Shown here one piece after another: positions 54,571-62,397 of a stretch of 64,000 nt of DNA. Position 1 is the stretch's first letter. Each line of letters begins with the position of its first letter. The DNA comes from Bacteroidales bacterium (lineage in GTDB: Bacteria; Bacteroidota; Bacteroidia; Bacteroidales; F082). The position numbers were made by a program, and so were the translations under genes. Where the stretch lies: positions 1-64,000 of the forward strand of contig JANJXG010000123.1 in assembly GCA_024709145.1 (NCBI GenBank), written 5' to 3'. The notes beneath the pieces were generated by a model. That model saw only the letters and a program-made list of their open reading frames with translations, was not told the DNA's origin and made no database searches.

Positions 54571-55296
54571 TCAACCCTCCTTTGAAACAGTGATTGATGG
54601 TAAAAACTTCGTTTCAAAATCATTCCAGATTGCCGGCGGAAGCTCTTCGAGAATGTGCTCGCGGAGTTCGCCACCATCCTGTAATGTAGCAGGTTGCAAC
54701 TGCGGCTCGTGTTCCGACAGACTGTTGACCAGAAAATCCTTGAAGCGTACGATCTCCTTCTCTGCCCAGCCTGCAGTGGCATCTGCAAGATAATAATCCC
54801 TGGTTTCGGCAATCCAGTCGGATGGTATCATTTCGAGCAACCAGCCATTTCCATAAGGATCCAGCAACAGATTTTCGGCATCTGCATGGCTGTAACGGAG
54901 AATTTCTCCCGTCAGCGGCGCAGCAATCTTCATCACTTTTTCGCCTTGTCTGATTTCGAACAATTGTTCTCCTTTTTTCACTAATTCGCCCTCAGCTTTG
55001 AGTGGGACAACCCGGATACGACCGGTGATTTTCAACAGCAGGTCGCTCAAGCCTACCCTGGCTTTGCCCGATTTGAGCAGGTGCATCCAACTGTGATTGG
55101 GGCTGTGATAAACACCACGCGGCATGGTCACAAACTTCAGGCTTAAGGTTCCCAGTGCGTGTCCGATTTGTTGGGTAATTTTTACCTTTTTATTGAGCAT
55201 AATCCAGAAAGGAATAAGAAACAAAAAGAATACGATGGTCAGAATGTATTCAAAACCCTTGGTTTCGAATAAGTTATAATAATGAAATCCGTCCAT
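54571..55296 (-). CDS. Membrane-anchored GcvH-like protein lacking the lipoyl lysine
   Basis: A 241-residue protein: one membrane helix near the N-terminus (~17-35, YILTIVFFLFLIPFWIML), then a GcvH-fold domain at ~63-165. The H-protein layout is clear: HSPNHSWMHLLKSGKARVGLSDLLLKITG, then AAPLTGEI and DPYGNGWLLEMIPSDW. Aligned to the genuine gcvH of this window, the lipoylated lysine falls on E119 (IRQGEKVMKI), with a lysine only one place off. The C-terminal ~70 residues are helical (EIVRFKDFLVNSLSEHE... LQDGGELREHILEELPPAIWNDFETKFL). This tail is shared with the end of the PstS-like fusion protein of the same operon. It follows the NrfD-like gene by 35 nt. Function unknown; glycine cleavage is very unlikely. 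Confidence 0.85.
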   Translation of the reverse strand: MDGFHYYNLFETKGFEYILTIVFFLFLIPFWIMLNKKVKITQQIGHALGTLSLKFVTMPRGVYHSPNHSWMHLLKSGKARVGLSDLLLKITGRIRVVPLKAEGELVKKGEQLFEIRQGEKVMKIAAPLTGEILRYSHADAENLLLDPYGNGWLLEMIPSDWIAETRDYYLADATAGWAEKEIVRFKDFLVNSLSEHEPQLQPATLQDGGELREHILEELPPAIWNDFETKFLPSITVSKEG

Positions 55297-55331
55297 ATAG
55301 TGATTATTTAATGGTTAATAAATCGTATTGG

Positions 55332-56558
55332 TTAATGGCCGCCACCCACCCATTGAGGCAAACGTTGCAAAACAGGCATCCTGCGAACGATCCAGCGTAA
55401 GACCCAAATTTCGATGAAAATGATGGTGAGTGTAACGGTAAACTCCTGCCAGCTTGGGATGTACCTTTCAGCAGCATCCCAGCGGTAACAGATGATGGAA
55501 ATATTCATCCTGTTGAGCATAATACCAAGTAAGGTGAGCACAGCTGCGATCCGGATAAGCAAAACGTTTTGCCTGCGGTAAGCCATAAAAAACATCAGCA
55601 TAGGCAAGACAACAAAACCCAGCACCTCGAGCAAAAACCAGTAACCCATCGGGCTATTGATATAGGCATAGTTTTGCTCATGAACAAAAACGAGCACCAG
55701 TAGGGTAAGGTAGGCAAACATACCCAAGGCGCATATTTTAGACAAACCGGTAAGGATGTTGTGATGTGCCTGTTGATCATTTTCATTCAGCTGACCGGAA
55801 AATACTTTGTGACTGATCGAACCTTCGAAAATGACCATTGAAATGCCGGCAAAAACACTTGAAACAACAAATAGCAGAGGAAGATAGCTGTTATACCAAA
55901 GCGGATGAATTTTGTCTTTTGCCATCAGGAAAAGGGCTCCGATGCCCGACTGATGCAGTACCGAGAGTGTGATACCAAAAATTACCGCCCCCATGGCAAT
56001 TCCTGTCAGGAAGCGATGTAGTTTGCGTGCATTCAGCCATTCGGCAATGGCGGGCGAAAACTCAATTAAAAGAGCAAGCATATACAAGAGAAAATGCCAG
56101 CCAACAAGAAAAAGAACCGAGCTTACACCAAAATTATTACCGATAACTACATTGATTACGTTGAGTGGACGGCCCAAATCGAGCAGTAAGGCAGCCGAGT
56201 AAAACAGATAGGCCAAAAAACCATTCAGAACAGTAATGCGCAAGATAGGTCGGTACTGTTTCAGGTTTAGTATGTTTACCATGAAAACCAACACATAGGC
56301 CCCGCCGGCAAAAGCCACACCTGTCACAACATCAAAACCGATCCAAAGTCCCCAGGGTACATCCTGAGTCAGGTTGGTAACTGAGCCGATACCATTCTTA
56401 AACCGAAGAAAAATGATCACTAAACCGACTACTATTACTGGAAAACTGATGATGTTGAAGGGGGTAAATATCTTTCCTTTGGGTTTCAATTCAGAGATTA
56501 GGAAGGAGAAAATGCTTTCTTTTTGTCTCATTCCAATTGTTTGTGTATTTGAATTCAT
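55332..56558 (-). CDS. NrfD/HybB-family quinone-linked membrane subunit
   Basis: A 408-residue inner-membrane protein with about ten helices, of the HybB/HmcC/NrfD type that passes electrons between a periplasmic ferredoxin subunit and the quinone pool. Family features: PWGLWIGFDVVTGVAFAGGAYVLVF near residue 70, LLLDLGRPLNVINVV and a LSVLHQSGIGALFLMAKDKIHPLWY segment, all close to HybB. Its start overlaps the stop of the ferredoxin gene by 4 nt. No molybdopterin enzyme, NiFe hydrogenase or multiheme cytochrome gene is in the operon, so the terminal electron partner is missing or encoded elsewhere. Confidence 0.92.
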   Translation of the reverse strand: MNSNTQTIGMRQKESIFSFLISELKPKGKIFTPFNIISFPVIVVGLVIIFLRFKNGIGSVTNLTQDVPWGLWIGFDVVTGVAFAGGAYVLVFMVNILNLKQYRPILRITVLNGFLAYLFYSAALLLDLGRPLNVINVVIGNNFGVSSVLFLVGWHFLLYMLALLIEFSPAIAEWLNARKLHRFLTGIAMGAVIFGITLSVLHQSGIGALFLMAKDKIHPLWYNSYLPLLFVVSSVFAGISMVIFEGSISHKVFSGQLNENDQQAHHNILTGLSKICALGMFAYLTLLVLVFVHEQNYAYINSPMGYWFLLEVLGFVVLPMLMFFMAYRRQNVLLIRIAAVLTLLGIMLNRMNISIICYRWDAAERYIPSWQEFTVTLTIIFIEIWVLRWIVRRMPVLQRLPQWVGGGH

Positions 56559-57412
56559 ATTTCTTCCTCCTTGTTTGAAGATTTTTTTGTGGCTTCATAA
56601 ATACCGAGCAGAACTGCCGGAAGCAGGATGTCGACAGGAGCAATGCTTGAGATAAAACCCTTGGTAAGTGAGGGGTACGACGTATGCTGTATATTCGTAT
56701 TGAGTCCAAGTTCGTTGAATGGCACCGGTGAAAGGTATAGCCACGAAGTGCCTCCTGCTTCATGTTCACCATAAATGTGATCAATATATTTGTCGGGTTC
56801 ATCGTGAATGCGTCTGCGGGCTTCCCTGATCAAATCGCTTCGCTTACCATACATAAGAGCCTCTTCGGGACAATTGTAGGCACAGGCAGGAATCTCTCCT
56901 TCACTAATCAGATTAATGCACATATCGCACTTAACAATCTGTGGATTGGTACTGTGATATTCAAATTTTGGAATGTCGAAAGGACATGATATCATACAGT
57001 AGCGACAACCCATACATTTATCCTCCCGCCAAATCACAGGTCCTTCGGGTGTTTTATGCATTGCCTGGGTGAGGCAGGCTGCATCGCAGGCCGGCTGGTT
57101 GCAATGCATACACTGGATTTTACGCGGTAAACTGCCTTTGCTTGTTTCGTAATGATTGACCACCGTACGATGCTTCTCATCTGTTTGCCTGAAAGGCGGA
57201 TTTTTTGGAATGTCGAAATCCGAAAATCCATGAGCATCCGCACAGTCCCACTCACATCCGTGACAGCCCCGGCAACGTGTTACATCATAGAGAATCCCGT
57301 TGAGTTCGGTCCCGCTTTCCGTTTCATTGCTTGCAACAACTGGTTTGCCCACCGTGAGAGCCATAGCGGTGGCACCCATCGCCTTGAAAAAAGTCCTTCT
57401 GTTGATTGACAT
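56555..57412 (-). CDS. Tat-exported 4x[4Fe-4S] ferredoxin (HybA-like)
   Basis: A 285-residue periplasmic electron carrier. The twin-arginine signal is NRRTFFKAMGATAMALTVG at the N-terminus. Four cluster motifs follow: CRGCHGCEWDC (~48-58), CMHCNQPACDAAC, CMGCRYCMISC and CDMCINLISEGEIPAC. A hydrophobic C-terminal segment (SIAPVDILLPAVLLGIYE) could anchor it, as in HybA. It is coupled by a 4-nt overlap to the NrfD-like subunit, its expected membrane partner, and follows the PstS-like/GcvH-like gene by 30 nt. Confidence 0.93.
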   Translation of the reverse strand: MSINRRTFFKAMGATAMALTVGKPVVASNETESGTELNGILYDVTRCRGCHGCEWDCADAHGFSDFDIPKNPPFRQTDEKHRTVVNHYETSKGSLPRKIQCMHCNQPACDAACLTQAMHKTPEGPVIWREDKCMGCRYCMISCPFDIPKFEYHSTNPQIVKCDMCINLISEGEIPACAYNCPEEALMYGKRSDLIREARRRIHDEPDKYIDHIYGEHEAGGTSWLYLSPVPFNELGLNTNIQHTSYPSLTKGFISSIAPVDILLPAVLLGIYEATKKSSNKEEEI

Positions 57413-57442
57413 ATTTATAATTTTTTAATCGAAACGAAGTGC

Positions 57443-58933
57443 CTAGCTACGCAAAAACATCTGTTGAAAATCTTCCCAAACACGTGGTTCAGCTGTTTCC
57501 ATTAACCCTTCAGTCAGTTCACCTCCATCAAGCATCACCGGCTGAGCATTAAACTGAGTTGATCCTTGAACAGTATTGACAAGATATTCCTTCAATCGGT
57601 TAAATTCGGTTCTTAGCCAATCGCGATAAGGCTCGGCCATGTATAGAAAATCAAGTTCGCGTTTCCAGTTTTCGGGCTCAATACGGTAGAGCCAATCGGA
57701 GGAAACGTGGTTTCCATCTCCCTTTAAGGCCGGATTAACGGCAATAATCTTACCTGTGACAGGCGACAAGATATTCACTTTTTTGCCCTGATGCGTGATG
57801 CTCGCCATCACTTCGCCTTTGGCAAAACTCTTACCCGGAACCATCATTGTCAGTTTCGGTTGACTTCCAAATAGGTGTTGCATGAAATCATCCAGACCAA
57901 TTTTAACCATGCCATCCTCTTCCAGGAAAGCCCAGCTATGGGTTTTGTCATACATGCGACCTCCCGGCGAACGAAATGAGTCAGCGCCAAAGGTCAAGCC
58001 GGACGAAAGTTCAGCTTCAACCGGCATTGAACGATCGCGGAAAAATACATACACTACAAAAGAACCGACCAACAAAATACCAGCCGTAAACAACAGAATC
58101 ATAATCCAAACTGCTACACCGGCGTTGGCAGTCGTTTCGCCTACAGGCTGCATTTCGGGTTCCAGTTGCCTGATGGCAGCCAATTGTTCATGTTTGTTAA
58201 GCGGCATCAAACCGGAGGCAACCAGTTGGTCGTCAGCTTCTGTATAGATCCAGCGAAAAAAGTTCATGTTTGACTCATCAGCATTGTTTGCACTGAGCAT
58301 TACGTTAACAGACAAGGCTCGGGGATATTTTCCCAACCATACAGCGCGGGCAAATTCAGCCGGACTGTTATAAAACAATTCATTGTCATCCAGTTGTCCG
58401 TTGCTGTTTCTGTCGATCGGAATAATTTGCTTGTCAGCATCAAAAATTGCACCTCCATGATTGATCTCTGAGAAAAACACAAACCTTACCCCTTCAACAG
58501 TTTGCGGTGTATGATCTGCTTCATTTTGCAGGTCTTCGTTCAAAAAACGCATCAGGCTCAGTCTGACGGCTTCACCCGAAACGGTAGATTCGTTCATCAT
58601 GGCTTGAATATCACGAATCCTAAGTCCGTGTTTCATCAAAAATCCGGCTTGCGGATGACCGGCATCAATCACGGCCACCACGGCATCGCGCGCTACGAGC
58701 AGCTGAATTCCATCCTCCGGCTTTGTGAATCCATAAGACAGGGTCAATTTGTCGCTGTTAGTATCTCCGGGCCTCACGGCACCGGGAGTGGCCGAAAGAT
58801 AAGCTTCTTTTAAGGCGTCGGATAAAGTTCGAAGGGATTCATTTCCCGCATTGGTTGCCTCGAGTTTTACCGGTTGAAAAGACAGGAATCCTGCAAGAAT
58901 AACCAGATAAAAAATAACATGTTGTGCTTTCAT
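57443..58933 (-). CDS. PstS-like domain fused to a GcvH-like domain, membrane-bound
   Basis: The first gene of the sigma-54 operon, 496 residues from MKAQHVIFY (a start at 58969 would precede the signal peptide by 12 residues and lie at the predicted transcription start). Signal peptide ~1-26; a short periplasmic domain like phosphate-binding PstS (~36-255: GIQLLVARDAVVAVIDAGHP, MLSANNADESNMNFFRWIYTEADDQLVASGLMPL) with an EF-hand-like loop DRNSNGQLDDNE (~174-185). A membrane helix follows (~272-298), then a cytoplasmic GcvH-fold domain (~328-420). The lipoyl-lysine position is G383 (ITHQGKKVN). A helical tail resembles that of the second GcvH-like protein. The ligand is unknown; calcium or phosphate-like binding is possible. 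No characterised homologue known to me. Confidence 0.83.
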   Translation of the reverse strand: MKAQHVIFYLVILAGFLSFQPVKLEATNAGNESLRTLSDALKEAYLSATPGAVRPGDTNSDKLTLSYGFTKPEDGIQLLVARDAVVAVIDAGHPQAGFLMKHGLRIRDIQAMMNESTVSGEAVRLSLMRFLNEDLQNEADHTPQTVEGVRFVFFSEINHGGAIFDADKQIIPIDRNSNGQLDDNELFYNSPAEFARAVWLGKYPRALSVNVMLSANNADESNMNFFRWIYTEADDQLVASGLMPLNKHEQLAAIRQLEPEMQPVGETTANAGVAVWIMILLFTAGILLVGSFVVYVFFRDRSMPVEAELSSGLTFGADSFRSPGGRMYDKTHSWAFLEEDGMVKIGLDDFMQHLFGSQPKLTMMVPGKSFAKGEVMASITHQGKKVNILSPVTGKIIAVNPALKGDGNHVSSDWLYRIEPENWKRELDFLYMAEPYRDWLRTEFNRLKEYLVNTVQGSTQFNAQPVMLDGGELTEGLMETAEPRVWEDFQQMFLRS

Positions 58934-58981
58934 GGCTTTGTATCGTTTAAAGGTGAATATTATGTTCATGCCTTATTGATA

Positions 58982-58998
58982 GGCCAAAACCATGCCAA
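58982..58998 (-). promoter_or_regulatory. Sigma-54 (-24/-12) promoter of the redox operon
   Basis: On the minus strand TTGGCATGGTTTTGGCC matches YTGGCACGRNNNTTGCW at 14 of 17 positions, including the essential GG and GC with 10 nt between. GG is at 58996-58995 and GC at 58984-58983. Transcription would begin near 58971, about 38 nt before the ATG at 58933. A sigma-54 activator is encoded in the same operon. Confidence 0.75.
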
Positions 58999-59062
58999 CA
59001 ATTGTTATGTTATTGTATATCTGTTGTTTATGAAATATCTGCTTGAAAACACAAGCCATCAA

Positions 59063-59081
59063 CTGTTGAATAAATCAACAG
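59063..59081. promoter_or_regulatory. Palindromic site 1 (likely activator-binding site)
   Basis: CTGTTGA-N5-TCAACAG is a perfect 7-5-7 palindrome. Its inner 17 nt, TGTTGAATAAATCAACA (59064-59080), recur in reverse orientation at 59152-59168. It is centred about 100 nt upstream of the predicted sigma-54 transcription start, a usual place for an enhancer site. Confidence 0.75.
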
Positions 59082-59132
59082 CTAAAAAATCCGAATAAAC
59101 TATCTGATTGATTTATTGGTTTTTATGGTTTG

Positions 59133-59149
59133 TGTTGATTTTTTATACA
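59133..59149. promoter_or_regulatory. Degenerate third copy of the palindromic site
   Basis: TGTTGATTTTTTATACA matches the site-2 sequence at 14 of 17 positions; the left half is intact and the right half is altered. It lies directly beside site 2 with its start 19 nt away. This may be a weak or cooperative binding site, or chance in AT-rich DNA. Confidence 0.35.
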
Positions 59150-59150
59150 G

Positions 59151-59169
59151 GTGTTGATTTATTCAACAC
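59151..59169. promoter_or_regulatory. Palindromic site 2 (likely activator-binding site)
   Basis: GTGTTGA-N5-TCAACAC is a perfect 7-5-7 palindrome. Its inner 17 nt (59152-59168) are the exact reverse complement of those of site 1. Centres are 88 nt apart, and this one is about 190 nt upstream of the predicted transcription start. Confidence 0.75.
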
Positions 59170-59467
59170 ATTATTACAATACACACGATAACAGCACTTT
59201 ACAGAGCATATAAAAATCAAAATATCGTGAAACATACCAAAGAAAAGCTTCGTTAGGCAAAACTTAACAAGCAACCTAGCCCAAAAGGCTTTATCAGCAG
59301 CAAGACGAATTAAATAGTGCTTGTCCTTAAAGTCCGATGGCTTCGTTATATTCGTCATTCATGTCAGTCATTTACATTAGTAAACTCCTGACATTCATTC
59401 CGCACATGCCTCGCCCTGGAACTTTAAAGCTCAAGCACCTGACATTATGGACAGACACTAAATAAGG

Positions 59468-59484
59468 AAAAACCCTTCGGGATT
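59468..59484 (-). terminator. Weak terminator after the envelope gene cluster
   Basis: On the minus strand a short CCC-GAA-GGG hairpin with flanking A/T pairs and one mismatch is followed by five T. It lies 31 nt after the stop of the membrane glycosyltransferase-like gene. The stem is short, so the call is tentative. Confidence 0.3.
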
Positions 59485-59514
59485 GACAAAATGTTAGAAC
59501 TATTTCCCGGTTTC

Positions 59515-61395
59515 TCAGTTTAATTTGCGGATGTGCAAATCATCAAAAAAAACGGAGTCCTGGCCTTTGTTCCAGACATAAACTTTGCACCAATTGTCAA
59601 AATCATCCGGAATCAGCACCTCCAGGCTTATCCTGCCCCACCCCAGCTGATGCAGGCTGTCGGTTTCATTTTTTGGCAGGTAAATCGTCTTGCTGTCGCC
59701 CGATGAAAACACGAGCGAAGCATTTGCATCGGCAGGTTTTTTCCAAACACTTACCTGATATTTTTGACCCGGTTTAACCTTAAAATCAATGCCTGAAGTA
59801 AAGGATTTGTCAGCGGTCAGCAGAGCAGCATGGTCTCCTGAAAAAGATTCCAATTTGGTTTGACTTTTGAAGCTTACAAATTTATAGTGCTGATCGGGCG
59901 AGATGAAATGATTGGAATCGGCACTCAGCTTCTCGAAATTGTTGATAGCCTCCGGTCCGATAGAGGAGCGAAGGGTTGGTCTCGTTTTGTAGATACCTTT
60001 CCGGAGCGAAGGGTAATCCATGGATTCAAGCAGGTCATAAAATTCCGTATCGGCCTTTAGTTTTCCAAAACTGTACCAATAAGCTTCTTTGGTCATAAAA
60101 GCATAATGAATCGTCGCGTACTTATACTGCAGCATCTGAAAGATATTGAAAGCCATCAGCACCACCATTACTGCTTGCAACAGGTTTCCCAACAAGCGTT
60201 TTCGATCGAAAACCTGATCGGTAAAAGCGGCAAGACCCAAAGCCATGAATCCATAGGAATCAATCATTGGCCGCGCACCAAAGCTGCCTCCATATGACCA
60301 GTCCCACCAACTGAAAATAACATAGATGTTTATGAGCATGAATATCAGTACCGGCACAAAAAAGGCAGCAGCTTTTTTTCGAAGGCTAAAAATACCGATC
60401 AGCGCAAAGATCATGACAGGTGTGTAAATCAACCATCCCTTTCTGTAACTGAACAAGCCCCTTATAATCTGCGGGTTATTAAAGAAAAATCCTTCTTCAC
60501 CATAGGTATAGAAAAACCAGCTGCCTGTGTTGACCTTCCAAAATATCAGTTGTGGAAGCACCACAACAAAAGCCATGGCAGCAATGACCAGGATGTTTCT
60601 CCAATTGCCAAACAACAGGAAAAACCGGGCTTTCAGATCACCGATTTGTTTGATGTCGAAAAGCAAAAAGAAAATTGCAATCAGGCCATTGGTAGGTCGG
60701 ATCAAGCCAATAAGACCATAGGTAAGTCCAAGCCAGATGCTGGTTTTTGTGTCGGCTCGTTCATACCATCGCATAGTGAGCCATGCAAAGAGTAGAAAGA
60801 GGAAAAAATTGTAAGCATGCGACATTGGAGCCTCGAGGGTAAGATAATAAAATAAATTGGTTCCGGCCGTCACAATCATCAGGATAAAAGCAGTGAGTCT
60901 GTCGGAAAAATACTGAAGAAGAATTTTTCTTAGAATCAGCAATCCGGCCATGCCGTAAAAGAAAGCACTGAAAACCAGCCAGTACATATAAGGTTCGGTG
61001 AAACCAGTGGGCGCAACACCGCTGAGATGTGCCTGCAAATGTCCGATCAGAAAGAATGGAAGGTAAAGAAAGGCAAGACCCATGGTCATTTTTTGATAGA
61101 TGCCACCGTCAGGAGTTCTCAGACGCAGTATATGACCACGATATTGTTCGTGCTGTTTGATCACGAAATCGAACTTCATGTCCTGATGAATGACGGCTGC
61201 AGGTAAATAGCTGTAGTAGCCCATAATATCATGAATGACAACACCGTGTTTTTCTTTCCAGAGGTGGTTGTTATAATTGGTCCAGATCACAGCCAAAGCC
61301 AGCATCAGGATTACCATACCGGAATAGCCGGATTTGCTTCGCCAAAAACACATCCGCTCCCTGATTGCTTTCAACTTCTCAAAATATGGGTTCAT
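59515..61395 (-). CDS. Polytopic membrane protein, GT-C glycosyltransferase-like
   Basis: A 626-residue protein with about eleven membrane helices (~25-420) and a C-terminal extracytoplasmic beta domain (~480-626) resembling a carbohydrate-binding module (FKVKPGQKYQVSVWKKPADANASLVFSS... CKVYVWNKGQDSVFFDDLHIRKLN). The first large loop has HDIMGYYSYLPA, where an acidic residue follows the first helix, as in GT-C lipid-linked sugar transferases (PMT/ArnT type). No specific family can be named. It is the last gene in the window's right-hand cluster, 21 nt after the epimerase gene. A role in transferring sugar onto an envelope glycan or protein is inferred. Confidence 0.75.
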   Translation of the reverse strand: MNPYFEKLKAIRERMCFWRSKSGYSGMVILMLALAVIWTNYNNHLWKEKHGVVIHDIMGYYSYLPAAVIHQDMKFDFVIKQHEQYRGHILRLRTPDGGIYQKMTMGLAFLYLPFFLIGHLQAHLSGVAPTGFTEPYMYWLVFSAFFYGMAGLLILRKILLQYFSDRLTAFILMIVTAGTNLFYYLTLEAPMSHAYNFFLFLLFAWLTMRWYERADTKTSIWLGLTYGLIGLIRPTNGLIAIFFLLFDIKQIGDLKARFFLLFGNWRNILVIAAMAFVVVLPQLIFWKVNTGSWFFYTYGEEGFFFNNPQIIRGLFSYRKGWLIYTPVMIFALIGIFSLRKKAAAFFVPVLIFMLINIYVIFSWWDWSYGGSFGARPMIDSYGFMALGLAAFTDQVFDRKRLLGNLLQAVMVVLMAFNIFQMLQYKYATIHYAFMTKEAYWYSFGKLKADTEFYDLLESMDYPSLRKGIYKTRPTLRSSIGPEAINNFEKLSADSNHFISPDQHYKFVSFKSQTKLESFSGDHAALLTADKSFTSGIDFKVKPGQKYQVSVWKKPADANASLVFSSGDSKTIYLPKNETDSLHQLGWGRISLEVLIPDDFDNWCKVYVWNKGQDSVFFDDLHIRKLN

Positions 61396-61416
61396 TCTTT
61401 CGTTTTAAGTCGTTAC

Positions 61417-62397
61417 TTACATTTTGATCACACGTTCGTCTCTGGATTTGAGCATGTTGTTCCAATCCTTGCCGATTACTTCCAACGATGCTTTCAGCGC
61501 TTGTTCAAAAGGTGTGGGCTGATAACCAGTATCTTCCTGCAAGGGCTTGATATCAAGGTGTGAGTCCTGCAGAATACCTTTCACATGCTCAGCAGTAAAA
61601 AGCGGAACTTTTTGCACTTTTTGAAAAAGCATGCCAAGCGCTTTGGCTAAAAAAACCGGGACAGGTACTAAAATACGCTGCTTATCATAATGACGCAGGA
61701 TCAGCCGGATAAAGTCCCTGAAAGCAATCACACGGTCGCCTGCAATTTGATAAACCTTTCTTTTCGTTTTCTCATTTGCCACAACACCAATTATTTCCCT
61801 TGCAAAATCTTTGACATATACCGGATGCTGAGTTTCACGTCCCTGCCCGATCAAGGGCACAAAAAACGGAAAACGGAATACATTTTTCAAAACCCTGTTC
61901 AGGCCCAGACTTTCGGGACCCATAATCAAAGCCGGAATAAACACTGTGTAGTCGAGCGCTGATGCAGTCAGCAATTCCTGTCCTTTGAGCTTGGTCACGC
62001 CATAGGGACCTTTGATCTGTTTTAGTACCACCACACTACTGATGAAAACAAAGCGGCTGATGTCATGTTGCGTGGCAAAGTCCATCATATTACCCACACC
62101 GGTAGTATTGACTTTTTCATTGGCAGCATAGTCGGAGCTTCCCAGCAAGGCTGCCACATGAATGATGGCAACTACCTGTCGGTTGCGAACCGCTTCTCTG
62201 AGGTTATCCTGTTGATCCGCGGGCAGGCTGATGTCGGTCTCCAGGTAAGTTACAGCCGGATGATCGATCCTTACGGGGGCGAAATGTTTGAAGCTGCAAG
62301 CCAATACATTATAGCCTTGAGCTACTGCCTCCATGACTGTATAATGGCCAAGGTAGCCATTCGCTCCGGTGATAATCAACGTCTTATTCATGTTCAT
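61417..62397 (-). CDS. NAD-dependent epimerase/dehydratase (extended SDR)
   Basis: A 326-residue extended short-chain dehydrogenase. The nucleotide-binding TGANGYLGHY motif is at ~10-19 and the catalytic YGVTK at ~132-136, with a serine in FVFISSVVVL before it. The substrate domain (VYVKDFAREIIGVVANEKTKRKVYQIAGD) is typical of sugar-nucleotide or sterol/isoprenoid-type family members, so the substrate is open. It overlaps the upstream flippase-like gene by 4 nt. Confidence 0.88.
   Translation of the reverse strand: MNMNKTLIITGANGYLGHYTVMEAVAQGYNVLACSFKHFAPVRIDHPAVTYLETDISLPADQQDNLREAVRNRQVVAIIHVAALLGSSDYAANEKVNTTGVGNMMDFATQHDISRFVFISSVVVLKQIKGPYGVTKLKGQELLTASALDYTVFIPALIMGPESLGLNRVLKNVFRFPFFVPLIGQGRETQHPVYVKDFAREIIGVVANEKTKRKVYQIAGDRVIAFRDFIRLILRHYDKQRILVPVPVFLAKALGMLFQKVQKVPLFTAEHVKGILQDSHLDIKPLQEDTGYQPTPFEQALKASLEVIGKDWNNMLKSRDERVIKM

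Larger units (their letters stand above)
58934..59514. other. Long regulatory intergenic region
   Basis: 581 nt between the sigma-54 operon and the membrane glycosyltransferase-like gene. Its left part (58.98-59.17 kb) holds the -24/-12 promoter and palindromic sites listed separately. The right part (59.17-59.51 kb) has no credible gene. The minus-strand frame at 59143-59358 runs over one of the palindromes and shows no family signature. Confidence 0.6.

Noticed and set aside
54571-58933. Reading the two GcvH-like genes as glycine cleavage genes
   Set aside because: The lipoyl lysine is absent in both, they are membrane-bound, and a normal gcvH exists elsewhere in the window.
59143-59358. 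A 71-codon minus-strand open frame in the regulatory region
   Set aside because: It overlaps palindromic site 2, shows no family signature or signal peptide, and lies in AT-rich DNA. It looks like chance.
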